Assembly: GCA_028455995.1 (NCBI GenBank)
Contig: JABELC010000002.1
Coordinates: 2,046,001 to 2,110,000 of the forward strand
DNA from: Scleromitrula shiraiana
Lineage: Eukaryota > Ascomycota > Leotiomycetes > Helotiales > Sclerotiniaceae
Length of the DNA stretch: 64,000 nucleotides
Direction of reading: 5' to 3'
Shown here: positions 1-12,651 of the stretch, piece after piece
How positions within the stretch are numbered: the stretch's first letter is position 1
How the letters are laid out: each line of letters begins with the position of its first letter
The notes under the pieces: generated by a model
Seen by the model: the letters and a program-made list of their open reading frames with translations, nothing else
Database searches by the model: none
What the model was told of the DNA's origin: nothing
Program-made: the position numbers and the translations under genes

Positions 1-3000
1 CACATACCAATACTCACTCACCCACCCACGTGACAATGAAAAACAATAAATTCTATATTCAAGCTAACAAACAAATTACATTAAAATTATGCCAAGATTT
101 TTCCAAGATATTAACGTAATAAATTCCATATCGAGACAAAAATGAAATTTAAGTAATCTCGCAACAAGAGCTCGTTTTTGTTGCAGGACAGGAAGAGAGG
201 AGAAGAGAAGAGAAGAGAAGAGAAGAGAAGAGAAGAGATATATAAATGTATTGTATTGTATTGTGATGTGAAATGATGTGATGGAACTTGGCATTTATTG
301 TAAATGCAACTATAAGAGAGAAAAAGGGAGGAAAAGGAAATATAAATCGGAATAATACTGGTAGGTACTCGTCGACGATATATATTGATAGTGAGAAAAT
401 GGGATAGAAATGAGAGTTTAATTATAGACGTGGATGGATGGATGTTCTAGATATAGATAGATATATAGATAAATATTCTAGATATAGATAGCAAGCAGCA
501 GATAACTAAAAATGAACATACAGAATACACTCAATGCATAAGAATTCCGAAACAAACTCTATTATAATCCATAGATAGACAGTTAGTTATGGATACAAGA
601 GAAAAAGACGATTATGTGCATTTATTCCAGTAGCTTTGTTTCGTATATATATATATATATATATTGGTTATTTGGGATTTATGTATGTATGTATGTATGT
701 ATGTATGTATGTATATATGGGTATGTATTAACCAATCTATATGAAATAGAGGCTCTGCTTTACTCTGCTTTACTCTGCTCTATTTTGCTCTATTCTGCTC
801 CATTCTGCTCCATTCTGCTTTGAATATAAGATATAGATAACTCCAGTCATGCATATGCATGCAAGCATTCAAGCATGTACTCGAGTAAGAAGGTACATAC
901 AGTAAGTACATACATACGCATATCGACGCGTGCATGTGTGCGTGTATTTTTTTTTTCACCTAGCGGGTCTCGAGGGGATTTTCTTTTTTTTTTTTTAAAA
1001 AAAAAAAAATATGGGGTTTAGAGCAGGTATGCTTGGAGCGAGTGGGTGGCTGGCTACTGGGTGTTTATTGTGTACAGATAGATAGATAGATATGTATAGG
1101 TATAGGTATAGGTATGGTTAGAGAGAGAGGGAGGGGGGGGGGGAATAAAAACGTGGAAGCGTAGCTTAAGTTATTAGTTCTAGAACCAAGGTTGAGGTTG
1201 AGGTTGAGGTGGAGGTGGAAAGAAGGCATGGGAAGTGGAGGATGTGAAAATAGGATAGGTATTGTAGAAATCTTTTTTTAGTAAATCTATTTTGAATTTC
1301 TGGATGTGTTTATTTTATGTTGGTACTGTACATTGATATGTACTATATTTGGTCATTGGGTGATATATTTTTATCTATATTCGTTGAGTTGTTTTGATAG
1401 ATATTCATAGAATATTCATCCATATATCGAGTGTCCAGAATACAGTAAGTAGCTCGAGTAGTTAGTCCATCATGCTTTAATTCCATCCCAGTTCTAGCTC
1501 CAGCTCTAATTAGTGTACTGTATCAGCACTTGTGCCCAATATAGAAAAGAAAAAGAAGGCATTGACGGGAATGGTTGGGATAGATAGTTTTATATATGAC
1601 GAACCCAAGTTTGGTTAAGAAAGAAGTTGAAGTTGGATTGGATTAAATTGGATTGAGTTTTGAAGGATTCCCCTCGAATGGAACAAATAAGTATATCTAG
1701 GTTTTTTTTCGGTTTGGTTGTTTTAGTAGCTAGTACTGTGATTGTTATGTCTATACCTGGTTCTTGGGTTTGTATTCGTATGGTATGACATATACGCTAT
1801 ACGATCTAATGTTTGAGGTATATTTCATTCATTAGGGTACGGTATCTTCGGCTTAGAAGTTTTGAATAAAGAATATACATTATTCAAGAATTAAAACCTT
1901 GAAATTCAATTGAGAAGTGGAACTGTCTATTCTTTGTCTTTGTCTAGAATGATTATTCTAATGGATTCGTGGCTTAGTACATATAATAGTAGATGGTATT
2001 TTTGATGTAACAAATTGAATGATTTGAATGGCTAGATTACTCATCATCTTTTATTGCATATTGCATATCACATATGAAATCAATGCAAGTAAAGTAATGA
2101 AAGGAAGCACTACCGTATAAACTTGACAATTTGAGTATTCACTAAGCCCAATTGAGAGTAGAATACCCGATATTTCCAGTATTTCCGTTAAGAAATATAA
2201 AAGCTTTGAATTCTTGTAGATCTATTGCTTGATCTAGTATAGTAGACAGCGGGATACTAAAATCCTTATTCTTAATTGAGCTTAGAAAATACTTAATTTG
2301 TCGAATTAATACGGTAATTGGAAGAATGATTTAATCTAATCCAATCATTTAACTTGATATTGTACATAAAATGGAATGAGCCTTAGAACTAGAACTAGAA
2401 CTGTAGTTCTTGATCATCACACAATGAGTGTATATACACTATACTACACCAAACTACTGTACCACGAGTCAAGACATGTGAACCTACCAGTACTGTGTCT
2501 ACATCTTCCTCCTTACATACATTTATACACACCCATTTATACACACCCATTTATACACACCGCTTCTCTTTTTTAGAGTCAAAACATATATGCTTGATAC
2601 GTTGTCATTTATGCAATTAAATGTAAAGAAAAGATCTAGAATTATTTTTCAGCTCTTAGATGGTCAAAAGATAAAGATAAAGATAAACATGAATGAAATA
2701 CAAGAAAAAGATAAATACAATGCCCAACTGAAATTCGGTCTTGTTGATTAATTGAATTGAATGAAAATCCGAATAAAAAATGATGCGACATGCAATCAAT
2801 TCCCCACATGATGGACCACATATGGTTAATTTATTCTCTTTTTTACCTCCAGCTCTAGGGCTTATTACATACAACCTTACCTTACCATACCATATTAAAA
2901 TGTGGACTGTGCAGAGAGAGAAAAAGGGAAAAAAAGAGAAAAAAAGAGAAAAAGCATTGACCCTTTTTTTTATCGTTTTTCCTAGTTTTGCACCGGTTTA

Positions 3001-3430
3001 AGAGGTTAAAAAGAGTTTGATCAAGGGTCCAGCCTTTCACATCATTAGCTTGATTAGATTAGCTTACTCAGCTTAGCTTAATTAATGAAATTATACCAAC
3101 AACTACTTAACTACTACTGTATATAGTATAGTTTGAATACAAGGATAATGCGGATTATCGAGGATTGGAATAATAAATTAGTAAGGGGTTTTGATCAACA
3201 AAGTCCCGAAGTGTCGTGTCCTTGAAGATTATTCCTGCTAATAAACTCCATTATTATTTATTTATTTTTTTCACTCTTTTCTATTCAATCAACATGCTCA
3301 CCCCACCTTCTTTCTTTCATTTTGGGCAATTAAATTGATAACTTGAATAAAGATGAGAATTAATTAAGAAGTCTTATCCTAATTAGTAAAGTCATTCATT
3401 GAAATTGTAACCTAAAAGAGAATCTTATCC
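1..3430. other. Gene-free AT-rich region with microsatellites
   Basis: I find no convincing coding region here; all open frames are short and of low complexity. The stretch holds many simple repeats: a GAGAA purine tract at about 192-238, an AT run at about 646-663, GTAT units at about 681-712, TCTGCTTTAC/TCTGCTCCAT-type repeats at about 754-818, poly-T/poly-A at about 950-1008, GATA and GGTATA units at about 1077-1115, and TTGAGG units at about 1190-1215. Plain AT-rich spacer follows. The end of an upstream gene's 3' UTR could lie at the left edge, but nothing in the sequence shows it. Confidence 0.6.
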
Positions 3431-3431
3431 T

Positions 3432-3841
3432 TCCTTTTTGGATTTTCTTTCTCTTTTTAAATACCCAATACCCAATACCCAATACCTTAATCCCCAATCC
3501 CTTGATCCCTCAATCCCCCAATCCCCCCAATCATTTGGCTTTTCTTTAACTTTAGTTCTTTTTCTCACTACAAACTCTTCCACTCTCCTTCTTTCTATTC
3601 ATCTTCCTCTCTCTCTTTTCTCCATTTCCATTTCCATCTCCATCTCCATCTCCTCCATCTTAATCTCATCCTCGTCCTCCCTCTATTTCCATTTTCTATC
3701 CTTTCTTCAACCTTGATTAAATCTAGAGAAATCAATATAAATCAAAAATCCATTTTATAACTTATTTAAAAAAATAATAAAAAGTACTTATTTCTTCTCC
3801 ATCTACTTTTTTTGTGTTTTTTGATACATGTATTTTCTTCT

Positions 3842-3873
<32 letters not shown>

Positions 3874-5108
3874 CTCTTCTTCATTCTTCTTTCATTGCTT
3901 TATAAAGGACAAAAAAAATCATCAAAAGAAATATCTTCTTACACACACACACACACACTCTCTCTCTCTATCTCTCTCTCTCTCTCTCTTATTAATCGGT
4001 TCGCTCTTTTCATTGATTGTAGAGCATTCATTGTATATCGCATTGGATTGGATAGGATTATACCTTCTCTCACTACTTCTGTCCCCACCAACATCCATCA
4101 CCAAACCAAAAACTCGACCATACCCCCCCCCCCCTCCCCACCTCCCCTCCCCCCCCCGTCTATCGTACTCGAATAAAAGTCGCCAACAACAACAATCACC
4201 TGGCTTCGACCTCGAAAAAAAAAAAAGAAAAATATCTCCACATTATTCACACCACCACCACGCACAAATTTTTGAACTGTTGAAAAAAAAAATATTGAAA
4301 ATCTTTTACAATTAAGCACGTTCTGCTTTTGTTCTTTATTTTTTTTTTTCTTTTATTTATTCATTCGAGAATCTTCTTCGATATAAACAGTATTCAAAAT
4401 AAAGTTCAAATCCTTTTTTGTCTTTTCATCCATCAACAAAAGAAAAAAAGCCTTCGTTCTTCATTTTCATCGTCGTTCTTCAATATTGTCTACTGTTCTT
4501 GATATACTTCCTTCCTTATCGAATTGCATCGAATCGATCTTACCACCAAATAGAGACTTTTATACTTCATTCTACATACAACTCAAATATACAATACAAA
4601 CTCTGTAATTTTTCAATCAAGACGTCGTCATTATATCATTTCATCAAGCAAAACATATCGACAGCTATATTAGAAGTTTATTTTATCAAAAGTCAACTTC
4701 TCCCTTCATCCATTCGGATTTCTCGATTTTTGTGTGTCTTTGGACAAATCTCTTTTCTTGGGTCAACCTGAAGAAGATTCCTTTTCGCTACAACGAAATA
4801 CCAAGAACAGAATTCATTCAAGAATCCAACACAATCCGACTGTCTTACTTCTGTTTGTTATTTGTATCAAGAAAGAAATTAGTATCCTTCACCAAACCAC
4901 AACTTTCGAGATTCTTTTCTCTTTTTTCAAAAAGTTTTACTTTATACAAATCAATTCAGACATAATATTTTGCGAACTCTTTTTACATACAATACAAATC
5001 GATCCTCATTTTCGATTATCTTAATTTTCTTAATACAATTTCAATCCTTCACCTCATTCATCGAATTGGAAAAAATTTCAATATCAATTTTGATAGAAAA
5101 CTTTGAGA
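3432..5108 (+). promoter_or_regulatory. Pyrimidine-rich promoter and probable long 5' leader of the gene at 5109
   Basis: About 1.7 kb of strongly C/T-rich + strand sequence precedes the ATG at 5109. It includes tandem CCCAATA-type units near 3463-3490, a TTC array at about 3837-3890, CA then TC dinucleotide runs at about 3941-3990 and C-tracts at about 4121-4158. From about 4320 to 5108 it reads like transcribed leader: moderately TC-rich, no long ORF, several short upstream ATGs. Long CT-rich leaders are common in front of regulated fungal genes. Transcription start and any leader introns are not visible, so the exact extent is inference. Confidence 0.4.
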
Positions 5109-6749
5109 ATGGACGCAGGCGGTCTCTCTCAAATGTCATACAACAACTTCCCAGCCAGTAATGGCTTGGGTATGCCAGTCACTGGATTCGCTGCACGAAG
5201 AGCAAATGGATCAAATATTAAACGTCTCTCCTTTGAACCAACCAAACACGCTGAACCTCAGGATACTGGCGCACCAACTCCTCGTACATCCCGTTCTCAT
5301 TTACTTGCAGGTTTAAGAACTGCACCAAAATCTGCTACATCTGCCAACTATCCTTCTACTGCCCCACCAACTCAAGTTCAACACAACACTGGAATGAACT
5401 CGAGCATGTATGTCGATAACGGACCTAAGACTTCAGGTTTTGCACCATACAATCAAATGAACAACCGTCAAATGTACTCTGTTCCCGAACAAATTCTTGC
5501 ACCACCCGAGATTCTTATCGATGAGCATGGTCAAGAAGGAATGGATCCAAATTTGTATGCTCAATTGGTCGCTACAAATTTATACCTTGCAGAGCAACAG
5601 CAACGTCTTCAGCAGCAATTGATGAATGTTCAAGCCGCTGCCCAACAAATGCAAGGAATGAATTTGAATGGACAACAACAATATGCAACCCCCCCGATTA
5701 CACCACAAAATATGGGAATGTATCAACAACAGCAGGTTAAAAACAACATGCAACCAGTCATTGCACCAGTTATGGGTCAACCTGGTATTTACTCATACTA
5801 CAACCCAATGACAGGTCAACAAACCTATTTCATGGACAACAGTGCCCAACAAAGCCAATATGTTGAATCTCCAATTCAACAAACTGCTAATTACTCTCCA
5901 CCACAACAACCTGGAACTCCACGATTCCAAGTTTCCCCACCACCACAATCTGAGACTCCGACATTCGCCAGAAGCATTAGCCCACCTAAGAAGTCAGCAT
6001 CTCCACCACAAGACCATGCTCCTTTGCCACCTCCTTCAGCTGGTGCTTTCCGTCGTGGACATCGCAAAGCCAATTCTTTGGCTATGTCAATGTCTGGTGA
6101 AGTTGCTATGGATGGACCAAAATCTGCCGCTCTTCCAAAGACTGTTGGTTTCCCTGGTACTCCAACTCAAGTCGGATTTGGTCCAGGTGCTGGACGTGCT
6201 GGTGAACATCCAATTCGACAACCTCGTGGCCCACCTTCTTTGGATGAACTGAAGGCAAAGCCAACCACCAAATTCGAAGGTAGTAAGAACTTCGCTACTC
6301 GAACTCGTCGAAGTGCTGTATACAATCTCGTTCGTGCTGGGTTAGAACGCCGTAGAGCTCCTGGTAGTGCTACTGGTAGCATGTCTCCTGTGTCTGAGGC
6401 TGGTGAGATTATATTCTCTGTCTCTGATGATAATGATTCCGATAGCGGTCGCAGTGGAAGTGGAAGTCTTTCTGGTCGACCATCCTTACCATCTCGTGGT
6501 TCTCAACATGGTGCTATTGGTTCCAACCGTCCTTCATCTCGTCAAAATTCACTAGAAATGAAGTCTGTTGCATCAATTGATTCAAACTTCACTACCGAGA
6601 GCCTCAGTGGTGATGAGGGGAATGTCGGTGGTAGCTTTGCTGCTATTTTCAAGAATGCAGGCAAGAAGCCTGAGATGGCTGATGCTCAAAAGAAAGCTCC
6701 GATGCTTGTCCTCACTAGCGCCGAGAAGCGCAAAAGCTCAATCTTTTAA
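5109..6749 (+). CDS. Conserved fungal Gln/Pro/Ser-rich protein of unknown function
   Basis: A single-exon gene of 546 aa; the ATG at 5109 begins MDAGGLSQMSYNNFPASNG. I do not recognise a catalytic domain. An N-terminal segment has an Arg-containing motif (FAARRANGSNIKRLSFEP) that looks like a phosphorylatable basic site. Residues about 155-260 are Gln/Met-rich (LAEQQQRLQQQ and NGQQQYATPP types) and probably disordered or weakly coiled. Proline-rich SPP segments follow. A more conserved basic block near residues 375-415 (LDELKAKPTTKFEG, then RTRRSAVYNLVRAGLERRR) precedes a Ser/Asp-rich tail ending in KRKSSIF. There is no signal peptide or membrane segment, so it is probably cytosolic. The composition suggests an RNP- or signalling-associated scaffold, but that is only inference. 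Its unusually long CT-rich upstream region suggests translational or complex transcriptional control. Confidence 0.9.
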   Translation: MDAGGLSQMSYNNFPASNGLGMPVTGFAARRANGSNIKRLSFEPTKHAEPQDTGAPTPRTSRSHLLAGLRTAPKSATSANYPSTAPPTQVQHNTGMNSSMYVDNGPKTSGFAPYNQMNNRQMYSVPEQILAPPEILIDEHGQEGMDPNLYAQLVATNLYLAEQQQRLQQQLMNVQAAAQQMQGMNLNGQQQYATPPITPQNMGMYQQQQVKNNMQPVIAPVMGQPGIYSYYNPMTGQQTYFMDNSAQQSQYVESPIQQTANYSPPQQPGTPRFQVSPPPQSETPTFARSISPPKKSASPPQDHAPLPPPSAGAFRRGHRKANSLAMSMSGEVAMDGPKSAALPKTVGFPGTPTQVGFGPGAGRAGEHPIRQPRGPPSLDELKAKPTTKFEGSKNFATRTRRSAVYNLVRAGLERRRAPGSATGSMSPVSEAGEIIFSVSDDNDSDSGRSGSGSLSGRPSLPSRGSQHGAIGSNRPSSRQNSLEMKSVASIDSNFTTESLSGDEGNVGGSFAAIFKNAGKKPEMADAQKKAPMLVLTSAEKRKSSIF

Positions 6750-9700
6750 GATATGAGTACGAAGCAGTTACGATTAACAGAGGGTAGATCCCGAATTAAT
6801 CATCCGATCTTTACTTTCGTTTACGACAAGAACAATTTGATATTGCATTCGACCTTGTGCATATTTCGCGATTGGTTTTCTTTCTAGTTTTACGAAGATG
6901 ACGATTACAAATAACCAATATAACAATTTACTTATTTTGAGCAACTTCTTTTTAATGAGGGGAGAGTCTTACATGATAGACTTCTTCATTTGATTTATAA
7001 ATCTTTTTTTTTTCTATGCCTTGGGTTTTCCTGCTTTTTTGTCGACTTTCTCATGAGAGGATGAAGAATCAAACTTCTTTGGATTGTATTTAAAAAAGTT
7101 TGGTTGGCTTCATCCTCTTCATTCGAATCATCATCGGGAAAGATATAGGGAACTTAGGTTTTCATGGATTCATTCTATTTGTGTTTTAACACCCACCTTT
7201 TTTTACTTTCGAGATTGGGATTGGGATGAATGGACGCTTTTATCGATGATGGATGGATTTGGGATGGGAATCGATTTGAAATGGAAATTGTGATATGATT
7301 ATACGCCTGGGATTTTTCTTTCTCTTATCTGATTAATTGGTGGCGGATGGGATGGATGGGGGCTGCTATCATTCAAAGTTTTGAAACTTTTTTTTTTCTT
7401 TTCTTTTTTCAGAAAGATTTGTGTATGAGTGTTGGATGGATGAGGTGGATGGATATATCAGGGATGGGTTTATTGAAGGGGATTGTTCAGAATATAAAAC
7501 ATTCTTTTTGTTTTAGTTTTGCAAGATGGGGATGGGGAGTGATTGAGATCTTCGGGAAAGGAGAATCCAAGCATATTGTGGTGGAAAGGATTCATGAGGG
7601 GGAAGAGTGGATTTTAAAATGAAGTGATACATGGTGATATATCTGTAGCAATACTTAACTACCATTCTTTCTGAATATTTTTCTTCTGTTTGATTGTGAT
7701 GTGATTGTGATGTGATTGTGAGTGTGACTATATGGTAATTCTGAGGTGGTAGGTAGTGAGTATATTTGAGTATGGCAATACCTACTACAGTATATATCTC
7801 TAAATTCCTCAGACCGGATCGCAAAGACTATTTATCTAGATATAAATTTGCATCCTAATTTGACCTTTCCTTTTCTCCTTTACGTTTTCTTCATTTTTAG
7901 CGTGCTTTTGATCCGAGGGAGTGGAGAAATGATGGGATTGTAGCTGTCAGAAGTAGTTTGATTAATCCCTCGGAATATCTATATCCATATATTAGTTTGA
8001 TTTTGATGGTTAATGTTGTCCAGCTAGAGACCATTTTTGTTGTCAAATTAATATTACCACTGTCGGTTTTCGCCGCTACTGTCTTTTTGGAAAGTTACTA
8101 TCACGTTCCTTTTTTGTTCATAAGTTCTATACCCGTATCTAAAGTCTCAAATTAGAAGATGAATTATCTTAACTTGATGACAGTCCTATTATTCTTCACT
8201 CTCTCCATGCTCGTCCTTGTAGACCCTGAAAATATGAATCGATGGCGGGTCTATATAGAGAATATAACGGAGCAGGGCTAGCATGTGAATTCGAAGTAAG
8301 GACGGAACTAGCTGAATTGTGGAGGAAAGTGGTTAATGGAGGATCATCACTCGAGTATTGGTTAATGAAACCGAAATTGATGAACATCAAATCGAATGAC
8401 GTCAGAGGGGCTCAATGGTTCCCACGACTACATCTATCAAATACTTCGCACATCTGAGTACATTCTCTCCGTAAAGCACAGAAACGGCTGAAATGCCATT
8501 GGTGAAAGATTACTCGGAGCGAGCCGAGGATTCAACAGGTTTCGAGATTGAGAGAGACTTCCAACAAACAGTGCAGGTGAATTAAATTGGAATATCAAGT
8601 TGTGCGGAGCTGTGATTTGGTTGCTTGGCGTTCGGTCTGTCATTTGTGTGAGCTTTTGACAGTTAAATTCGGTTTACGAGTTTCCGTTGGCAATTTCTTT
8701 GAGGTTACTGCTATCATGGTTTGATAACCATACTTACTGAAACTTTCATATACTGGTAATGATAGATGCTTTTCTGTCATTATCTAGATATTAAAATTCC
8801 CTCGTGTAGGGAGATCTCAAAACCAAAAATTCATAACGAGGTTATACACAAATACTCAGATGGGTAAGTATACTAATACCCGTGTTAAAACTAGGTAAAC
8901 GTGACATTATCATTCATGAAGAGAAAGGGTGTGTTGGAGTAGGAGCCTTTTTATATTCAAAGAGCCAGTCTTGTCAGACTCTCGATACAAATTTAATGGG
9001 TCAATAGGGTGTTTTACTAAATGGAGAATGATGAAGATGTGATTGGGTAGATATCTTATAATTGGTAGTCAAGGGATGAAACCAGAAAGCTCTGACTTTT
9101 CCCATGCCGTGGATGCTATGCGAACAAAACTTCGGTGAAGTATATATACAGTATGATATTACGATACTGTAGAAACTCTAAAATCGTTATACGAGCACGA
9201 CGGAATCTACACCTGCATGGAAATTCTTTGGGAGATAGATAAGGAGTTTGTTTGCATGTTACATAGCTTCAGTGGTCAGAGATCGTGTCTTGTGGAGTGG
9301 TGGGTAATCTCCATAGTATATAATTCTGAAATATTAGTGATAGGATGAGACTTACAACTGTCATTGAAATATACCGTTGCTGTTCGTGCCAAATTTACTT
9401 CCCGGGGTTATGGTCATACCAGCTTGTAATAACCTGGTAACTAGAGTGTTGGAATCTTCTGTTGCCGTGTAGAATAGTATGGCTTGCTAAAGTTCGGAGA
9501 TACGGAACTGAGACTGGGTCTTCTACCCACTTAGACAGATTACCATTCAAAGAAATATATTGTACATGATATGATGAGTTAGGATGGGTTTCCGGGGTAT
9601 TTATATAGTTCTTGCAATTTTCAATACTCAGGAGAAAGGAAAAAAAGTGGCTGTAACTGCTCAGAATATATAGTATTCACCACACAAACACCAAGCCAAA

Positions 9701-10675
9701 GGGACTTTGGAATTCATGTGATTGGTTGAAGAGTGTGTATATTACTGCAATAGGAATCATCTAATCCACAGGCGGGACTCTTCGGAGATTGAGTATGATT
9801 GACATGGGATTGTTTTGACGCAATATAAAAAGAGATTCGAAATCTTAACATAGATATAGTATAACACTAAACTAGACTATTATTGACCTATTATGTTTGA
9901 CTTGGTGAAGGATTCCATTTTGAATTGTTAAAAATAGGGATTTTCAAAAGATGGCTACTTTGCCGGTTCTCTAGTTGTGATAAGTGAAGATTATCGATTG
10001 TTGTTAGTTTCTTAAAGTTATCTTACGCAGTTGTAGGAGAGAGAAGCAAATCTAGGGTATGAAATATGGCAAGTTTGTCTTGCCATTTATATTATAATGA
10101 TTATAACCGCCATTTCAAATTCAATAAATATTGTCATTAGAATCTAGCAATGAAACTGTCATAATATATTGTTATTTATCTGAATGTTAAAGTGGTTGAA
10201 CTATCAACAGTGAAGTTCTCCATTTGATGCGATTAACTGTTTCCTTTCAGAAGAACAGATTACTTTTCTAATGTGATGTCAAACAGATCTAACATTCTCT
10301 GAACCCCAGAAACACTTTCCAGTAATATCATGTTTTTAAGTCGATGCCATGCAGAAGACCCAGCTGCTCTTAGATCAGATATTCCAGTCCTGAAACAATT
10401 TGAAAGCTATTAAACGCTAGATGATTCTCCGTGGAAGGCAAGCAATAAGATCAGAAAAGGGACAACCGCTGGTGAAAACAATGATAAGATCTTTATATTT
10501 GATACGTGCTGAAAATTCAGATGAATTCCACGCCGAGTAATTGTAACTCCTCGCTCGAGTAGGTATGAAGCTTGACACTCATACATATTCGAAGTTGATG
10601 TATATGCAAGATAAAGGATATTTACACCCCGCCAACTCACGGGCTAGCATTATCCATAGGGCTGAAATAAGTGAC

Positions 10676-10737
10676 TTAAGGAGATTTTAGATTCAAATCA
10701 TTTTTACTGGAATAATTTAAATCTAAATCTCCTTAAA
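10676..10737. repeat. Short inverted repeat (hairpin)
   Basis: A left arm TTAAGGAGATTTTAGATT is repeated in reverse complement as AATCTAAATCTCCTTAA about 25 bp further on, with one or two mismatches. It could fold as a stem of about 20 bp. It sits about 240 bp upstream of the Fta4-like start codon. It may be a mini-foldback relic or a regulatory palindrome; the sequence alone does not decide. Confidence 0.6.
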
Positions 10738-10864
10738 GATTATACGCAGTTTTCGTTTGAAGATTGTCTTACGTAGGTATTTAAATGTATCCATATGAGA
10801 AAATCAATTTGTACTTTGGACGTATCTGAATTGTACATTAGAGGTCAACGCTTAGACTACTTGG

Positions 10865-10870
10865 TCGCGT
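10865..10870. promoter_or_regulatory. MluI-box-like site (TCGCGT, reverse of ACGCGA)
   Basis: TCGCGT lies about 100 bp upstream of the Fta4-like ATG, followed by further GCGCGT cores near 10874 and 10895. Such ACGCGN motifs bind the MBF (Mbp1-Swi6 type) G1/S factor in ascomycetes. A kinetochore gene is a plausible target. The motif is short and its function here is inferred. Confidence 0.4.
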
Positions 10871-10971
10871 AAAGCGCGTTCTTATCTACTGTAAGCGCGT
10901 CCCGCATTTCGCACCCCATAACCCCTCCGTTCCATCTCAGATCATCGCAACTACCATCTATCATAATCGCC

Positions 10972-11728
10972 ATGGCTTCAGATTCGCCTACAATAATCGA
11001 TCTTAAATCCTCATTCTTACGAGCACAAATTCAAGCACTCTCTCAGCCACTTCAACCTTCTCCCGATTGGCAATCCTCTATCTCGGAAGAAGAAAATACT
11101 TTACGACAACGCGCAATCGATGAAGCATTGTTCAAACTTAATACTATACTTAAACAACATAACAAATTAAGTTACCCACCTCAAGCGCAACGACATGTGG
11201 CGGAACAAATTGATAGTTTATATTGGTCGGCTGGAGAAAGAGGGGTTAATGTAAATAGTGAAGAATGGAGTGAGAAAGGCGCCGATTATCGTGAGTGTTA
11301 AATATGATCCTTCATTATGCCTCGTAGGTCTAACATCCTCTGTAGGTTTGGAAACGAATATTGAGAAATTACCAGAAGAATGGAGTGAAGAGGCAGAAAT
11401 TAAAGCACCGAAACAAGCTGCAAAATACAAAGAGTTACAAAGCAAATTGGTGGAATTGAATGAAAAGAGAAAAGCCGCGAGAGAGAAATTGGAACAGTGT
11501 AAAGCTGTAAAGAAATTGTTGGAGCCATTCAAAGAAGCAAATATAAATGTACAGGAGAATCTGATTACGAAGAATGGGGAGGTAGAGCAAGAATTGGAAA
11601 GAATGAGAATGTTGATGTTACGCGTTGAAAGAGGAATTCAGGGATTGCAGGAAAAAGACGACGATACGATGGATATCGATTTCGAGAAAGACGACCGAGA
11701 GAAGCTGGTGAACTTAGGGATCATATGA
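10972..11728 (+). CDS. fta4: Kinetochore Sim4-complex subunit Fta4-like protein
   Basis: Exons 10972-11290 and 11346-11728 encode 233 aa. The 55 bp intron has a GTGAGT donor, a CTAAC branch site at about 11330 and a TGTAG acceptor; the phase is exact. An alternative acceptor at 11327 is also in phase but would give a 37 bp intron and no branch site. The N-terminal region (LKSSFLRAQIQALSQPLQPS, residues about 11-30) matches the signature of fungal Fta4, a subunit of the inner-kinetochore Sim4/CCAN complex related to CENP-U. The rest is predicted helical: a Lys/Glu-rich coiled coil (KYKELQSKLVELNEKRKAA) at about residues 140-205. The protein should act at centromeres in chromosome segregation. 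MBF-like motifs lie just upstream. Family assignment is from recognised motif similarity, without a search. Confidence 0.8.
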
Positions 11729-11953
11729 CAGAGCCCACTAAATATTGTGTAATCTGGGCTTGCATATGTTGTTAGTACAATTAAAGAGACAAAGTTGACC
11801 TGCTATGCCATAAACAAAGACAATATAATCGCCCAATCCGGCCATAGCTCCCTTTATTGTTTTATCTCAATGAGCCCTCACTCAATTTATGACATCTCCA
11901 ATCACAACTTTCAAACGTTTCCAGACTGCCGGCAAGTTCTACCGCTTTTCAAA

Positions 11954-12651
11954 ATGAGTATTTCTGTTACGATTGAAGTAGGATATTGGCCGAGTTCAAA
12001 ACCATTTTATACATCGATACTCAGAACCATCGGTTATGTTCCAGAACTTCATTCCTCAACCTCAAGTTTCTTAACTTTCAGACAACTCTACTCAAGCGAA
12101 TCCTCGTTCTACATCCGTCACGTTGCGGGGTCGACTGCAAATGAAGGCTTTCTTATATCTTTTCAAGCTGCCAGCAAGGCTCAAGTTGATAGCTTCTATG
12201 AGACTGCGTTGTATGCATTGCACCAGTATATGATACTTCAACGGTTGAATTTACTTCTGACGTGTATCACAGAGAATACGGTGGGACATCCACGGTTCCG
12301 CCACACCAAATCGATGAACGGTATGAGGCGGAGGTTAGCGATATATCTGGGAACCAACTCGAATGCTGTTACACCGACCCTGGTTTCGTTCTACCTACAT
12401 TAATGCGCTCCGTACTTATTCTTCTTGCTGTACATATATTCGTCACATACATGTTATCATGGATGATTAAATCGGCCTTGTCGATCGTTATGTTTATATT
12501 CTTGGGTTTGGCCGCGTCTGTGATTGGGCTTGTGATGTTTTGCGACCTTGAGACGATTATGGGCGGCTGGATACAAACAGCTTTATTTTTCTTAATACTT
12601 CTTTTGGGCGAGGATTTTTTCAAAGATGTTGTCTTTTGGTTTCAGAGTTGA
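11954..12651 (+). CDS. VOC (glyoxalase/bleomycin-resistance fold) protein with C-terminal membrane helices
   Basis: Exons 11954-12210 and 12273-12651 encode 211 aa. The 62 bp intron (GTATGC...TCACAG) joins two frames in exact phase. The N-terminus carries the classic VOC opening: a beta strand then SKPFYTSILRTIGY. The second exon supplies the C-terminal VOC strand (VSDISGNQLECCYTDPG, equivalent to the usual DPDGNxxE). The residues usual for metal binding in glyoxalases are only partly present, so activity is uncertain. After the VOC module come two or three hydrophobic helices (about residues 125-205), which is unusual for this family and suggests membrane anchoring. An ATG further upstream at about 11870 is in frame, but 11954 places the VOC fold at the normal distance. 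It starts about 225 bp after the Fta4-like stop codon, on the same strand. Confidence 0.7.

Larger units (their letters stand above)
6750..10971. other. 4.2 kb spacer without a recognised gene
   Basis: The first 0.5-1 kb probably contains the 3' UTR and terminator of the upstream gene. G-rich GGATGG-type stretches occur at about 7220-7600. Short open frames at 7347-7622 and 8242-8457 have no recognisable family, and composition gives them little support. A hairpin-forming inverted repeat lies at about 10676-10737. Nothing else is recognisable; no tRNA-like A/B boxes were seen. Confidence 0.5.

Noticed and set aside
3812..4315. Ser-rich 167-aa open frame upstream of the first gene
   Set aside because: It is a translation of TTC, CA and TC repeats and C-tracts in a leader or promoter region; there is no domain.
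8242..8457. 71-aa open frame (MAGLYREYNGAGLACEFEVR)
   Set aside because: It looks mildly protein-like, but there is no recognised family, no splice partner and no promoter signal; support is too weak for a gene call.
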